The notes beneath the pieces were generated by a model. That model did not search any database and was not told where the DNA came from. It saw only the letters and a list, made by a program, of their open reading frames with translations. Below, piece after piece: positions 9,301 through 17,555 of a stretch of 64,000 nucleotides of DNA; positions within the stretch are counted from its first letter, which is position 1; each line of letters starts with the position of its first letter. The stretch covers positions 189,913 to 253,912 of the forward strand of contig CAYTMI010000003.1 in NCBI GenBank assembly GCA_964438865.1, written 5' to 3'. Both the position numbers and the translations under genes were made by a program. Source of the DNA: G016234445 sp964438865 (GTDB lineage Bacteria > Chloroflexota > Dehalococcoidia > Tepidiformales > Tepidiformaceae).

Positions 9301-9723
9301 CGGCAGCCGTTCGCTGATGAAGGGGGCGAAGGATTCGATGTTCGGGTCGCCAGCAAACATCCGGCGCCATTCCTCCACCTCGGCCAGGGGGATAAGTTGC
9401 TGGTCGATGGCGGCGGGTTGCCGATCCGTGTCCCAGCGGATCATCTCGTCCGCTTCGCCCGCGGTGTTGTAGACCTCCGACGTGATGCTCGTCGTGAGGG
9501 TGTCGCCCGTGCCGAAGGCGGCGGACGTGATCAGCGTCGAGAGCATGAGCCCGATCACGATGAGGCCCGTCTGCGCCGGGCGCCGCGGGATGTTTCGCAG
9601 ACCCATCTTGAACATCACAGGGTTACGAATGGCGATGAGGGCCACGAAGCCCAGGATCCCCATCGTCGCCGCCAGGCTGCCGGCGGCGATGTAGGTCATC
9701 GAGAGGCCGAAGAGTTCGTTCAT
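6307..9723 (-). CDS. Large FtsX/MacB-like ABC transporter permease
   Basis: A 1138-residue membrane protein starting at ATG 9723, two bases after the stop of its ATPase gene. It opens with a membrane segment, then GLRNIPRRPAQTGLIVIGLMLS, the typical FtsX-domain entry. It has a first extracytoplasmic domain, three membrane segments, a central block of further membrane segments, a second GVAYPLTSRFRTGMTMAMIG entry, a second extracytoplasmic domain and three final segments ending SRVPIAEALRYE. It is thus a duplicated permease. Such systems move lipoproteins, peptides or lipids out of the membrane, or transmit signals. The substrate is unknown. Confidence 0.85.
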   Translation of the reverse strand: MNELFGLSMTYIAAGSLAATMGILGFVALIAIRNPVMFKMGLRNIPRRPAQTGLIVIGLMLSTLITSAAFGTGDTLTTSITSEVYNTAGEADEMIRWDTDRQPAAIDQQLIPLAEVEEWRRMFAGDPNIESFAPFISERLPVQNVDTRLNEFSARLVAYRPEDAAALGGLKDTRGRPVELGANEIAVNEELADQIDAKVGHTVRVFYQLQPVELTVKAIVPNTILSGSFDTSYRQGAAVEFGFLSQLTGKGENADSVWVSNHGGVKSGVDRSDAAVDSLEAALEGRPYKVDPFKKDGVALAEFFGSVFTTFFIVLGLFSIAAGILLIFLIFVMLAAERKPEMGMARAVGAKRAQLVESFLAEGMGYDLGAALVGLLAGVGVTYAMIGILQASASEDLGLSLNVSFTPRGIVTAFCLGVIATFIVIFISSWRASRLNIVSAIRDLPESHPVNPEDATFMGYHRGLLNGVIVMGVPLGVSLFFFGPIGFALGGSFVLIGLISPWFYVLRGSNFAQPSGSRIAEGPPRWPWITGLAIPVIGWFLILPWYCLALFLVRVTRDHKPHGLPGWMPFAGVAIPPLGFVLVLLQDARARIPWAAGAGSALGITGIALLYGGLQHNGQFFFMLGISLLVFWVAVTLYYFHVAQRLSFTATSGALLAFWYIAPSGKLEWLTGELNGDIEMFFLSGLVMVACGVFIVVYNADIVLPLVARLGSRFGRITPAIKTGVAYPLTSRFRTGMTMAMIGLIMFALVVNATLNSNFSQIFLNDDSLGGFDAQLLVNSNNPIEEIEAAIRDSGANPGDVVAAAENRYAYPFEAEIENLDRKKDEDGVIRDFSRYTFIGVDDAFIATTTLPLTFRAAGYATDRDVWDALARDPKVAILNASVTAAMDHFGPPVEGGLLSLDPLTDSFEPFAIRLRDPGTGTETTVTVIGQMKDAADIFWPGIILQRSTLVETYPASRGQSFYFALRPGVDAEAFAKQMESSLPQASGESLKKIIDDQQAVQNAFMLVFQGFMGLGLIVGIAALGVVASRAVVERRQQIGMLRAIGYQRSMVALSFLFESGFVALSGIFLGLTLGLSLSWVLFTSGDIAEESKGVDFVIPWAQVIGVSAVAFAASMVMTFLPARAASRVPIAEALRYE

Positions 9724-9725
9724 GG

Positions 9726-10469
9726 CTAGTGTGCCGCGGCGGCGACCGCCATCTCCGCCTGGCTGTCTTCGCGAAGGATCACGCCGTCGGCCATCTGGAT
9801 GGTTCGGTGGCAGCGGGCAGCAACGCGCGGGTCGTGTGTGACCAGCACGCACGTCTGGTTGAGGGTGCGGTTGGCCTGGACGATGAGGTCCATGATCTGG
9901 TTGGCTGCAGCGGAGTCGAGGGCGCCAGTAGGTTCGTCGGCCCACATGATCGCCGGGCGGTTGACGAGCGCGCGGGCGATGGTGACGCGCTGGCGCTGGC
10001 CACCCGAAAGCTGCGACGGCTTCTGGTTCGCCCAATCGCGGAGATCGACTCGTCCCAGAGATTCGAGGGCGGCCTGGCGGGCAATTTTCGGCCGCGTGCC
10101 GGAAACGATGAGGGGCAACTCGACGTTCTCGACGGCCGTGAGCACCGGGAGGAGGTTGTACGTCTGAAAGATGAAGCCCATGTCGGTGGCGCGGAACTCT
10201 GTCTTGCGGTCGTCAGCCATCTTCGAAATGTCGGTGCCGTTGATGAATACCGTCCCGGAGTCGATTTCATCGAGGCCGGAGAGGCAGTTCAGCAGCGTCG
10301 TCTTGCCACAGCCCGACGGGCCCATGATGGCGACCATCTCGCCACGGCGAACCTGGAGACTGACCCCCTGCAGGGCGTGGACCTGGACGGTGCCGGCATG
10401 GTAGGTCTTCTCGACGTCGCGGGCGTCGATGACGACGACGGCGTCCGGTGTCAGGGTGAGAACTGTCAT
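9726..10469 (-). CDS. MacB/LolD-type ABC transporter ATP-binding protein
   Basis: A 247-residue cytosolic ATPase with Walker A GPSGCGKTT, signature LSGGQRQRV and Walker B IMWADEPTGALDS. The GALDS end is typical of the LolD/MacB group that pairs with FtsX-like permeases. I choose ATG 10469 because GGGAG lies seven bases upstream. An in-frame upstream start would add an unrelated 20 residues. The permease gene begins two bases after the stop, so the two form an operon and one complex. Confidence 0.92.
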   Translation of the reverse strand: MTVLTLTPDAVVVIDARDVEKTYHAGTVQVHALQGVSLQVRRGEMVAIMGPSGCGKTTLLNCLSGLDEIDSGTVFINGTDISKMADDRKTEFRATDMGFIFQTYNLLPVLTAVENVELPLIVSGTRPKIARQAALESLGRVDLRDWANQKPSQLSGGQRQRVTIARALVNRPAIMWADEPTGALDSAAANQIMDLIVQANRTLNQTCVLVTHDPRVAARCHRTIQMADGVILREDSQAEMAVAAAAH

Positions 10470-10570
10470 TCGTTGCTCCCGCATGGGCGCCGCTCCGGGC
10501 GGCTGGCCGGGGTTCTCAGTGTAACCCACGCGACCCCCAAGGACTTGTGAAGGACTTCACAGATGTCTGG

Positions 10571-11089
10571 CTACTCAGCCACTTCAATTGTCATTTCCAG
10601 CGGCGATCCTTCGCCATCGAACCCCCATGCCTGCCAGCGGACCGCTTCCGCGCCCAGTCGGGCAGCGTCGCAGGCGAACCGGGGTGCGAGGCTCAGGTCG
10701 AATCCGGCGAGCCCGCCGGGGCCAAGTGCGACGACTGTGGCGTGGGCTGCTTCCGCCTCCCGGCAAATGCGGTCGGCGTCGAACCCCATGGCGCCCGCCG
10801 CCCGGTACGGCGACAGGTAGCCCGGGCCGGTCTGGAGGAGGCGGTTGGCGCCGATGAAGTTGCCACGGGAGATGTGGACGAAGGCCGCGGCGATCTGGAT
10901 GAGCCCCTTGTAGAGATCGCGGACCTCGCCCTGCTCCTCCTGCCAGATCTCCTCGATCGTTTCGTGACATTCGAAGTAGCGGCCCGTGTTGAACTCGTCG
11001 CAGGCGCGCTGCAAGGTCGCGGGGACCGTTATCCGCTTCGTCACCCACCTCCGCGGCGGGGGTTTCGGCGTGGACGAAACCTCTGGCAT
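10571..11089 (-). CDS. DUF309-family protein
   Basis: A 172-residue helical protein with the DUF309 signature FNTGRYFECHETIEEIW followed by YKGLIQIAAAFVHISRGN. The family is widespread but has no settled biochemical function; its conserved Glu/His residues suggest metal or ligand binding. ATG 11089 is chosen because TACCCT stands seven bases before it, the leaderless pattern seen elsewhere here. It is transcribed divergently from the small membrane protein at 11173. Confidence 0.8.
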   Translation of the reverse strand: MPEVSSTPKPPPRRWVTKRITVPATLQRACDEFNTGRYFECHETIEEIWQEEQGEVRDLYKGLIQIAAAFVHISRGNFIGANRLLQTGPGYLSPYRAAGAMGFDADRICREAEAAHATVVALGPGGLAGFDLSLAPRFACDAARLGAEAVRWQAWGFDGEGSPLEMTIEVAE

Positions 11090-11096
11090 CGGGTTC

Positions 11097-11102
11097 AGGG
11101 TA
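11097..11102 (-). promoter_or_regulatory. Leaderless-type -10 box TACCCT (DUF309 gene)
   Basis: On the minus strand TACCCT is followed by seven bases and the ATG at 11089. It supports that start over the upstream in-frame one. Confidence 0.4.
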
Positions 11103-11172
11103 ACAGCCGGGTGCGCGAAATGGCGTCGCGGTGAAGAATAGGCCGGTAGCCCCACTCACTCGAGGAACACCG

Positions 11173-11328
11173 ATGGCCGACCCCCACGCCCAGGAACCGA
11201 ACGCTGCCCCCATGCATCACGAGATCAAGGAGCGCTTCACGAACGCGCAGGTCGCGATCTCCGGGATCCTCGGCGCGGTCGCGATCATCGCCGGGATCGT
11301 GCTCGGGATCGTCCTGGTCAACGACTGA
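11173..11328 (+). CDS. Small single-pass membrane protein
   Basis: A 51-residue product from ATG 11173, with GAGGAA as ribosome site. A charged, soluble N-terminal half (MADPHAQEPNAAPMHHEIKE) is followed by one hydrophobic segment, VAISGILGAVAIIAGIVLGIV, and a short tail. It has no signal-peptide cleavage site, so an N-in single-span protein is likely. No family is recognised. It lies between the DUF309 and DUF402 genes. Confidence 0.55.
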   Translation: MADPHAQEPNAAPMHHEIKERFTNAQVAISGILGAVAIIAGIVLGIVLVND

Positions 11329-11393
11329 TCGCCGGGCGAAAGAATTCGTCTCTACTTCACGTAAGGACCGCCCGTTCCGGTGAACGGGGCCTG

Positions 11394-11399
11394 TATGAT
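11394..11399 (+). promoter_or_regulatory. Leaderless-type -10 box TATGAT (DUF402 gene)
   Basis: TATGAT, preceded by TG, stands six bases before ATG 11406. No ribosome site fits in the gap, so the transcript probably begins at or next to the start codon. Confidence 0.5.
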
Positions 11400-11405
11400 C
11401 GCCCT

Positions 11406-11912
11406 ATGAGTTCCCTGAGCGCGCCGGTCGCGACCCCGGGCAGCCGGATCCTCCTGCGCGCGACGAAGTTCGACGGTGCGGCGCATTGGATTCAGCCGTT
11501 CACCGTCGTTTCCGACGACGGCCAGTTGCTGGTGACCCAGTACCGGGCCCGGACGCCGATCTATTCGAGCCGGGGAGAGTTCCGATCGCCCTACGACAGC
11601 CTCGTCTACTTCTGGCGCGACCGCTGGTACAACGTCTTCCGGCTTTCACGGCCGGGCTGCGAACTGGCGCTCTGGTACTGCAACGTGACCACGCCGCCCA
11701 CCTTCGATGGCTGCCAGCTGAGCTACGTCGACCTTGACCTCGACGTGGCGGTGCGCCCGAACGGCTGCGTCGACCTCCTGGACGCCGACGAATTCGCGGT
11801 CCACCAGCAGAAGTACGGCTACCCCGAAAGCGTCATCGCGAGGGCAGAAGAGGCCGCCGAAGAGGTGAGCGCCCTGGCCCGGGCGAACGGTTTTCCCTTC
11901 AACAAGGGATAG
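11406..11912 (+). CDS. DUF402-family protein
   Basis: A 168-residue beta-rich protein with the DUF402 pattern: WYNVFRLSR, then LALWYCNVTTPP, then SYVDLDLDVAVRPNG and LLDADEFAVHQ. Characterised relatives are nucleoside tri/diphosphatases with acidic metal-binding residues, and the DLDLDV and DADEF clusters fit such a site. Cytosolic location is expected. The specific nucleotide cannot be told. Confidence 0.8.
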   Translation: MSSLSAPVATPGSRILLRATKFDGAAHWIQPFTVVSDDGQLLVTQYRARTPIYSSRGEFRSPYDSLVYFWRDRWYNVFRLSRPGCELALWYCNVTTPPTFDGCQLSYVDLDLDVAVRPNGCVDLLDADEFAVHQQKYGYPESVIARAEEAAEEVSALARANGFPFNKG

Positions 11913-12009
11913 CGGCGCCGGGCCTCCAACAGCAGCGCGCCACCCCGGCCGGCAGCAATGTGGTGCCGCGCTTCATTGATCCGGCGATTGCCACTACCCT
12001 GTACGTCCT

Positions 12010-13710
12010 ATGCCGGACGTCCGCGACATTCGCCAGCACCTCGAGTCCCTGCTTTCGACCGCAGTCTCCGCGGCCATCGCCGCCGGGGACCTGCCCGATG
12101 TAGCCATCCCGGGGACGGCGCTGGAGCGGCCCAAGGACGCGGCCAACGGCGACTACGCGAGCACCCTGCCCCTGCGGCTGGCGCGTTCGGCGATGAAGCC
12201 GCCGCTGGAGATCGCGAAGGCTATCGCGCGCCACTTCCCCGCTGACCCCGTGGTCGAACCGCCGACCGTGGCCCCGCCCGGCTTCGTCAACTTCCGGCTC
12301 TCCCAGGGGTTTGTCCAGGCACAGGTGGAACACATCGTCAGCTTCGGCCCCGCCTACGCGGATTTGACCCTGGGCCGGGGGAAGAAGGCGCAGGTCGAGT
12401 TCGTCTCGGCCAACCCAACCGGGCCCTTGCACGTGGGCAACGGGCGAGGAGCGGCCATCGGCAGCGCCCTCGCATCGGTCCTTTCGGCCGCCGGCTACGA
12501 AGTCGAACGCGAGTACTACGTCAACGACGCTGGTACGCAGACCGACACCTTCGGCGAAACGCTCTACGCGCGCTATCAGCAGGAGTTCGGCCGCGATGAG
12601 CCAATCCCGGCGGAGGGCTACCCCGGCGCGTACGTGGCGGAGCTCGCCCGGGAGATCAAGGCCCAGGCCGGCGAACGCTTCCTCCGGCCGCCGGGCGAAC
12701 CGGGCCCCGCGGAACTGACAGGCCTCGGCATCGAACTGATGGTGCGCTCCATCCGCCAGACGCTGGTCCGGTTCGGGGTTCAGTACGACCGCTGGTTCGG
12801 CGAGAAGTCGCTCTACGACCCCGAAGGCCCCTATGACGAAGCGATGGGCATCCTCAGGGCGAAGGGGCAACTTGTAGAGCGCGAAGGCGCCCTCTGGTTC
12901 ACATCAAGCGAACTCGGGGAAGAGAAAGACAACGTCGTCGTCCGCTCCGATGGCCGCCCCACGTACTACGCGAGTGACATCGCCTATCACTACGACAAGT
13001 TCGTGCGGCGAGGCTTCTCGCTGGTCATCGACGTCTGGGGCGCGGACCACCACGGCCACGTCTCGCGGCTGAAAACCGCGACCGCGGCCGTGGGCGGGGA
13101 CGCCGAGGGCCTCCACATCCTCCTCTACCAGTTGGTCTTCCTCAAGCGCGGCGGCGAGGCGGTCAAGCTTTCCAAGCGGGCCGGAGAACTCGTGACCCTG
13201 GACGAACTGATCGACGATGTCGGCAGCGACGCCGCCAAGTTCTTCTTCCTCCTGCGGTCGCCCGGGGCACAGATGGACTTCGACCTTGACCTGGCGAAGA
13301 CCCAATCGAGCGAGAATCCCGTGTTTTATGTGCAGTACGCACACGCCCGGTTGGCGAGCATGCTCGAACGCGCAGCGGAGCAGGGGATCACGCCCGAAGG
13401 CGGCGACGTCAACCTCCTCGTCCAACCGCAGGAACTCGGGCTCATCCGCGAAATGATGCGGCTGACCGAAGTGATCGAGGTGGCAGCCACCACCTTCGAG
13501 GCGCAGCAGCTGCCCCACTATGCGATGGAACTGGCGACCGCCTTCCACTCCTTCAACGACGCGTTCAAGCAGCAGGGCGACTCGTCGCTCAAGGTGATCA
13601 CCGAGGACCTCGCGATGACCAAAGCGCGCCTGCGGCTGGTGCTGGCGGCGAAGGTCTCGCTGGCGCGCGTGCTCGGGCTCATGGGGATGACGGCGCCGGA
13701 ACGGATGTAG
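12010..13710 (+). CDS. argS: Arginyl-tRNA synthetase
   Basis: ArgRS charges tRNA-Arg in the cytosol. The 566-residue protein has the class I HIGH-type motif as PTGPLHVGN and the KMSKS-like segment KLSKRAGELVTL. The C-terminal DALR anticodon-binding domain ends MTAPERM. Full family length. Its last 32 bases overlap the 3' end of the convergent DUF429 gene. TACCCT ends nine bases before the ATG, too far to call it a leaderless promoter with confidence. Confidence 0.96.
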   Translation: MPDVRDIRQHLESLLSTAVSAAIAAGDLPDVAIPGTALERPKDAANGDYASTLPLRLARSAMKPPLEIAKAIARHFPADPVVEPPTVAPPGFVNFRLSQGFVQAQVEHIVSFGPAYADLTLGRGKKAQVEFVSANPTGPLHVGNGRGAAIGSALASVLSAAGYEVEREYYVNDAGTQTDTFGETLYARYQQEFGRDEPIPAEGYPGAYVAELAREIKAQAGERFLRPPGEPGPAELTGLGIELMVRSIRQTLVRFGVQYDRWFGEKSLYDPEGPYDEAMGILRAKGQLVEREGALWFTSSELGEEKDNVVVRSDGRPTYYASDIAYHYDKFVRRGFSLVIDVWGADHHGHVSRLKTATAAVGGDAEGLHILLYQLVFLKRGGEAVKLSKRAGELVTLDELIDDVGSDAAKFFFLLRSPGAQMDFDLDLAKTQSSENPVFYVQYAHARLASMLERAAEQGITPEGGDVNLLVQPQELGLIREMMRLTEVIEVAATTFEAQQLPHYAMELATAFHSFNDAFKQQGDSSLKVITEDLAMTKARLRLVLAAKVSLARVLGLMGMTAPERM

Positions 13711-14464
13711 CCCGCGGCGCCGGGAGCGGACCCGGGACGACGATGTGCCCGCATTCGGCACAGCCGAACATCTCGAACCCCTCGGACCCGGGAGCCCAGC
13801 AGTGATAGGCAACGAGGGCGCAGGTGAGCGCGTCCAGGGTGTCTTCGACCGCCTTGAGTTCGCGCCCGCGCAGGCTGGCCAGGCTGACCGCCAGCAGCGG
13901 CACCAGGGCCGGGGCGCCCAGGACTCCGGGGAGAGTGGCTTCGAGGAGGGCGGTGAGGTGTCCCCGGTACTCGTCGAGACCCCGCCGGCGCGCAGCCACC
14001 CGGCCCTTCTTGTAGCGGATGATGTGACCCAGCCCGAAAAAGACGATGTGCGCGGGATGGGGGAAAACTTCAAGCGCGAACCGGCCGCGGGATCCCGGAG
14101 AGAGCGTCCCCGGGTCGAGGGAGAAGCCCCGTTCCCGGAGTTCGGCGCCGAGGAACGGTCCGGCCATGCCGCCCATCTTTTCGAGGAAAGGCCGGTTCGC
14201 AACGTACGCGCCCGCGTGGAAGCGCCCGAAGACCCTGGCGAGTTCGCGTTCCGCCCGGCGCCCGGGTTCGACCACCAGCGGCGCGTCGATGGCCGCCACG
14301 ACGTCGGGGCCGTAGCCGGCGATGAGGTCGGCGAATTCGGTGGGCCGCAGGGTCTCGGTGCCGAGCCGGGTGAGGGTGACCCCGGAGGCATCGCCTTCGA
14401 GGACGCAGATGCCGGATGGACGCCCCTGCGTCCAGGCGAGGTCGAGGCCGACGAACACGGTCAC
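13679..14464 (-). CDS. DUF429-family protein (predicted RNase H-like nuclease)
   Basis: A 261-residue protein opening VTVFVGLDLAWTQG, the RNase H-fold first strand with its catalytic-type Asp. AAIDAPL and a later EVFPHPA segment are typical of DUF429. Family knowledge predicts a nuclease-like fold; activity is not established. GTG 14464 is chosen because CATACT lies six bases before it. The tail overlaps argS by 32 bp in a convergent arrangement. The C-terminal CAECGH is an unusual addition that could bind metal. Confidence 0.78.
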   Translation of the reverse strand: MTVFVGLDLAWTQGRPSGICVLEGDASGVTLTRLGTETLRPTEFADLIAGYGPDVVAAIDAPLVVEPGRRAERELARVFGRFHAGAYVANRPFLEKMGGMAGPFLGAELRERGFSLDPGTLSPGSRGRFALEVFPHPAHIVFFGLGHIIRYKKGRVAARRRGLDEYRGHLTALLEATLPGVLGAPALVPLLAVSLASLRGRELKAVEDTLDALTCALVAYHCWAPGSEGFEMFGCAECGHIVVPGPLPAPRATSVPAPSSP

Positions 14465-14470
14465 GCGCCA

Positions 14471-14476
14471 AGTATG
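14471..14476 (-). promoter_or_regulatory. Leaderless-type -10 box CATACT (DUF429 gene)
   Basis: CATACT on the minus strand lies six bases before GTG 14464. It sits back to back with the TAGTCT box of the divergent phosphatase gene. Confidence 0.35.
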
Positions 14477-14507
14477 CCGGAGCCGCGCCCGTAGCCGTCG
14501 CGGACGG

Positions 14508-14513
14508 TAGTCT
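14508..14513 (+). promoter_or_regulatory. Possible near-leaderless -10 box TAGTCT (phosphatase gene)
   Basis: TAGTCT lies nine bases before ATG 14523, which would leave a leader of only two to three bases. Confidence 0.35.
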
Positions 14514-14522
14514 GCGGCGAAG

Positions 14523-15338
14523 ATGACTGACCTGGCCCCACCAGTTTCGACGACCGGGAAGACCGCCCTCGAGGTGGCGCGACTGTGCGCCGCAGCCGCC
14601 CGGGAGATCATGCGCGAGGCGTTCGGCCGCGCGGGGGTCACCGCCGTGAAAGGGCGGGGCAACGTCCTCACCGAGACCGACATGGCGGTCGAACGGCTGA
14701 CCCACGACATCCTCGGGCGCGAGTACCCGGGGCACGCCATCCTCAGCGAAGAGACCGCCGCCGAGGTCCGGAGCGACGGCTGGATGTGGGTGGTGGACCC
14801 GGTGGACGGGACGAAGAACTTCTCCCGTGGGATCCCGCACTTCTGCTACAACATCGCCCTCTGTCACGATTCGGAGCCGGTGACGGCCCTGGCGCTCCAG
14901 CCGCTGCTGGACGAGGAGTTCGCCGCCGAGGCGGGCCGCGGCTGCACCCTCAACGGCCTGCCGGTGACCGTGTCGGCGGTCGAGACTGTCCGCGAATCCG
15001 TGTTCGCGATGGACATGGGGTACGACGATCGGCGCGGGCGCCGTCAACTCGAGACAGCTCTCAGCCTCTGGCCCGGGATGCAATCGTTGCGAGTCCCCGG
15101 CTCCGCCGCGCTGGGGATGGCCTACGTAGCGGCCGGCCGCTGGGACATCTTCCTCCACGCGAACATGCAGCCGTGGGACGTCGCCGCCGGTATTCTCCTC
15201 GTCCGGGAGGCGGGGGGCGTCGTCACCGGCCGCGAAGGCGAGCGGGCGACGATCTACTCCGAAGGCGTGGTCGCGGCGACACCGGGGGTGCACCGGGACT
15301 TCCTCGCCCTGGCCGGGCACCGCCCCTGGCGCGACTGA
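14523..15338 (+). CDS. Inositol-monophosphatase-family phosphatase
   Basis: A 271-residue Mg-dependent phosphatase with the family's three metal motifs: SEETAAEV (Glu ligand), DPVDGTKNFSRG, and the late WDVAAGILLVREAGG. Relatives hydrolyse inositol-1-phosphate, histidinol phosphate, fructose-1,6-bisphosphate or PAP. No residue seen here separates these. PAP removal would suit the sulfate-assimilation genes elsewhere in the window, but that is only a thought. It is divergent from the DUF429 gene with 58 bp between. Confidence 0.88.
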   Translation: MTDLAPPVSTTGKTALEVARLCAAAAREIMREAFGRAGVTAVKGRGNVLTETDMAVERLTHDILGREYPGHAILSEETAAEVRSDGWMWVVDPVDGTKNFSRGIPHFCYNIALCHDSEPVTALALQPLLDEEFAAEAGRGCTLNGLPVTVSAVETVRESVFAMDMGYDDRRGRRQLETALSLWPGMQSLRVPGSAALGMAYVAAGRWDIFLHANMQPWDVAAGILLVREAGGVVTGREGERATIYSEGVVAATPGVHRDFLALAGHRPWRD

Positions 15339-15365
15339 CGAACCGGCCAAGGCGAGTCACCCTTG

Positions 15366-16250
15366 TCACGCAGCTGAGACGAAGAGTGCCGCCAGGCCGG
15401 CACTCGCCGCGGCAAGCACTCCGAACAATCCGTCGCGACCGAGCCGCGGCGCGACCGTGCGCCCCACGGTGCCGGCAGCTGCGGCCAGGGCGGCCGCAGC
15501 GAGTGCCCGCTCGACCGATTCGAACCAGAGAACGACCACAGCCAGTCCAGAGGCGACGCCGAACAGCCCGAGCCCGAGAGCACGGGACCCCGCCTCGCCT
15601 ACCATGCCCGGCAGTCCCGTGCCCGGACCACCTGCATCGGGCGCCTGGTTCGCAAGGTGGAGGGCCAGGCCCAGCATCCCGCCCAGCGGGAACGCCCACC
15701 AGAGGAGGGGGTCCCACGCAGCGGCAGCGAGGAACACCCAGGCGGGGATGAGCGGGAACGCGATGGCGAACGGCAGCCAGCTGAGCACTGTGCGTTTCAG
15801 GAACGCGTCGTAGGCGATGCCGCACCCGAGGCCGGCGGCTCCCACCAGCCACGCATCCGTGGAGAGCCACGACGTAACCGCGAGGCCCGCACCGGCGAAC
15901 GCGCCGGCAAGCACCGTCGCAGCCCGCCACGACACCAGCCCACGGGGGATGGCCTTCCAGGGCTTCGCCTGCCGATCAGCCTCGCGGTCGACGACGTCAT
16001 TGACGAGGCCGATGGCGAATTGGAAGCACAGCATCCCGCCGCCCAGGGTGAGGTAGAGCGCCGGCCCCGCGTTCCCGTCCGCGAAGGGGATGAGCGCGAC
16101 CGTGAGCGCCGCCACCAGCAACGAGGGGAATGGGTGGACAACGCGGATGAGAGAGGCCCACGCCGGCGGCATCGACCCGCCGACGACGGGCCTGCGTGGC
16201 GCCCCCGGGTGGCGGGAGCCGGGAATCCGGCGGTGGCGCTGGCGTGGCAT
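15366..16250 (-). CDS. UbiA-family prenyltransferase
   Basis: A 294-residue integral membrane protein with about eight hydrophobic segments. The prenyl-diphosphate/Mg motif is clear: NDVVDREADRQAKPW (NDxxDxxxD). The second region YDAFLKRTVLSW fits the family less tightly. UbiA enzymes attach prenyl chains to aromatic or other acceptors in quinone, heme, chlorophyll or lipid synthesis; the acceptor is unknown. I keep the long start at 16250, despite a basic Arg/Pro N-tail, because TAGACT lies six bases upstream. The alternative is ATG 16172. Confidence 0.8.
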   Translation of the reverse strand: MPRQRHRRIPGSRHPGAPRRPVVGGSMPPAWASLIRVVHPFPSLLVAALTVALIPFADGNAGPALYLTLGGGMLCFQFAIGLVNDVVDREADRQAKPWKAIPRGLVSWRAATVLAGAFAGAGLAVTSWLSTDAWLVGAAGLGCGIAYDAFLKRTVLSWLPFAIAFPLIPAWVFLAAAAWDPLLWWAFPLGGMLGLALHLANQAPDAGGPGTGLPGMVGEAGSRALGLGLFGVASGLAVVVLWFESVERALAAAALAAAAGTVGRTVAPRLGRDGLFGVLAAASAGLAALFVSAA

Positions 16251-16256
16251 GGGGAG

Positions 16257-16262
16257 AGTCTA
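16257..16262 (-). promoter_or_regulatory. Leaderless-type -10 box TAGACT (UbiA gene)
   Basis: TAGACT on the minus strand is six bases from ATG 16250. The same hexamer, TAGACT, precedes the divergent cinA gene by seven bases. Confidence 0.45.
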
Positions 16263-16301
16263 GCGGTTTGTTGCCGTCCTTCCCGCGCCCATGCGGTGCT
16301 G

Positions 16302-16307
16302 TAGACT
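16302..16307 (+). promoter_or_regulatory. Leaderless-type -10 box TAGACT (cinA)
   Basis: TAGACT, preceded by TG, lies seven bases before the GTG at 16315. It supports GTG rather than the upstream in-frame ATG as start. Confidence 0.45.
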
Positions 16308-16314
16308 TGGCCGC

Positions 16315-17553
16315 GTGAAAGCGGAAATCATCGCCATCGGCACCGAGATCCTGCTCGGGGAGATCATCGACACCAACAGCGCCCACATCGCCCAGCAACT
16401 CCCGGAACTGGGCATCGACCTGAACTACAAGACGGTCGTCGGCGACAACATGGGCCGGATCACGGAGACGTTCCGGCGCGCCTGGGACCGCTCCGACCTC
16501 ATCATCATGACCGGCGGCCTCGGCCCGACCGAAGACGACATGACCCGCGAGGGGATCTGCGCGCTCCTCGGGGAGGAACCGACCGTGGACCCGATCCTGG
16601 AGCGCCGGCTGAGGGCGTTCTTCGAAGGGCGCGGCTACGTCATGCCGCCTTCGAACATCAAGCAGGCCTGGCTGATCCCGAGTGGCCGCGCGCTCGACAA
16701 TCCCCGCGGCACCGCGCCCGGCTGGTGGGTCGAACGCGACGGCCGGATCATCGTCGCCATGCCCGGCGTCCCCCCGGAGATGGAGCGGATGTGGGCGAAC
16801 GAGGCGCGGCCCGAACTCGAACGGCGGTCGGACGGCGAAGTCCTGGTCACCCGGACGGTCAAGACGGTCGGCATCGGCGAGGGTTCGGTCGACGAGATGG
16901 CCAAGCACCTCTACGGCACGGCCGGGATCGGGATCGGCACGTACGCCCGCGCGGACGGCGTCCACCTCCGCATCGGCGCGAAGGGACGCAGCCGCGAGGA
17001 AGCGTGGGAGCGGATCCGGCCGGTGGAAGAGGAACTGCGCAGTATCTTCGGGAGCGCGATCTGGGGCTACGACGACGACACCTTCGAGGGCTTCATCGCC
17101 GACCAGATGCACGAACGCAGCCAGACGCTGGCGGTGATGGAGTCGTGCACGGGCGGGCTGCTTTCGAGCACGCTGACCGATGTGCCGGGCTCAACGCAGT
17201 ACTTCACGGCGGGGTTGGTGACCTACCACGCCCAGCAAAAGATCGACGCCGGCGTCCCGGTCGAAGTCATCGAAGAGTTCGGCGTGATCTCACAGGAGAC
17301 GGCGAAGGCGATGGCCCAGGCCGTGCGCGAGCGCTACCGGACGGACTATGGCATCGGGGTCACGGGCGTGGCCGGGCCCGACCCTGCCGACGGCGTGCCG
17401 CCGGGGACGGTCCACGTCGCCGTCGCGACGCCGGAGGGCGGGGTGCACGCACTCTCGATGACGATGAACACCGGCCGGGCGGCGGTGAAGCGCCGGGCGG
17501 TAACGACAAGCCTCCTCCTGCTGCGGAGGGCGCTGCTGGGCGAGGCGCGGTAG
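16315..17553 (+). CDS. cinA: CinA-family protein (MoaB/MogA-like plus PncC domain)
   Basis: The 412-residue product has two parts. Residues 1-170 form the molybdopterin-binding-like domain (VKAEIIAIGTEILLGEI, then MTGGLGPTEDDMT), linked in relatives to ADP-ribose pyrophosphatase activity. The C-terminal 160 residues are the PncC/CinA domain (ESCTGGLLSSTLTDVPGST, then GVTGVAGPDPADG), which deamidates NMN in NAD salvage. It is therefore a pyridine-nucleotide recycling protein; the old competence label is historical. It ends two bases from the convergent acyl-CoA dehydrogenase gene. Confidence 0.92.
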   Translation: MKAEIIAIGTEILLGEIIDTNSAHIAQQLPELGIDLNYKTVVGDNMGRITETFRRAWDRSDLIIMTGGLGPTEDDMTREGICALLGEEPTVDPILERRLRAFFEGRGYVMPPSNIKQAWLIPSGRALDNPRGTAPGWWVERDGRIIVAMPGVPPEMERMWANEARPELERRSDGEVLVTRTVKTVGIGEGSVDEMAKHLYGTAGIGIGTYARADGVHLRIGAKGRSREEAWERIRPVEEELRSIFGSAIWGYDDDTFEGFIADQMHERSQTLAVMESCTGGLLSSTLTDVPGSTQYFTAGLVTYHAQQKIDAGVPVEVIEEFGVISQETAKAMAQAVRERYRTDYGIGVTGVAGPDPADGVPPGTVHVAVATPEGGVHALSMTMNTGRAAVKRRAVTTSLLLLRRALLGEAR

Positions 17554-17555
17554 TC

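Noticed and set aside
6613..9729. Plus-strand open frame of over 1000 codons opposite the ABC permease
   Set aside because: It is a composition shadow: very rich in Asp/Glu/Arg/Gly/His without fold-like pattern, while the minus strand gives a clear membrane protein.
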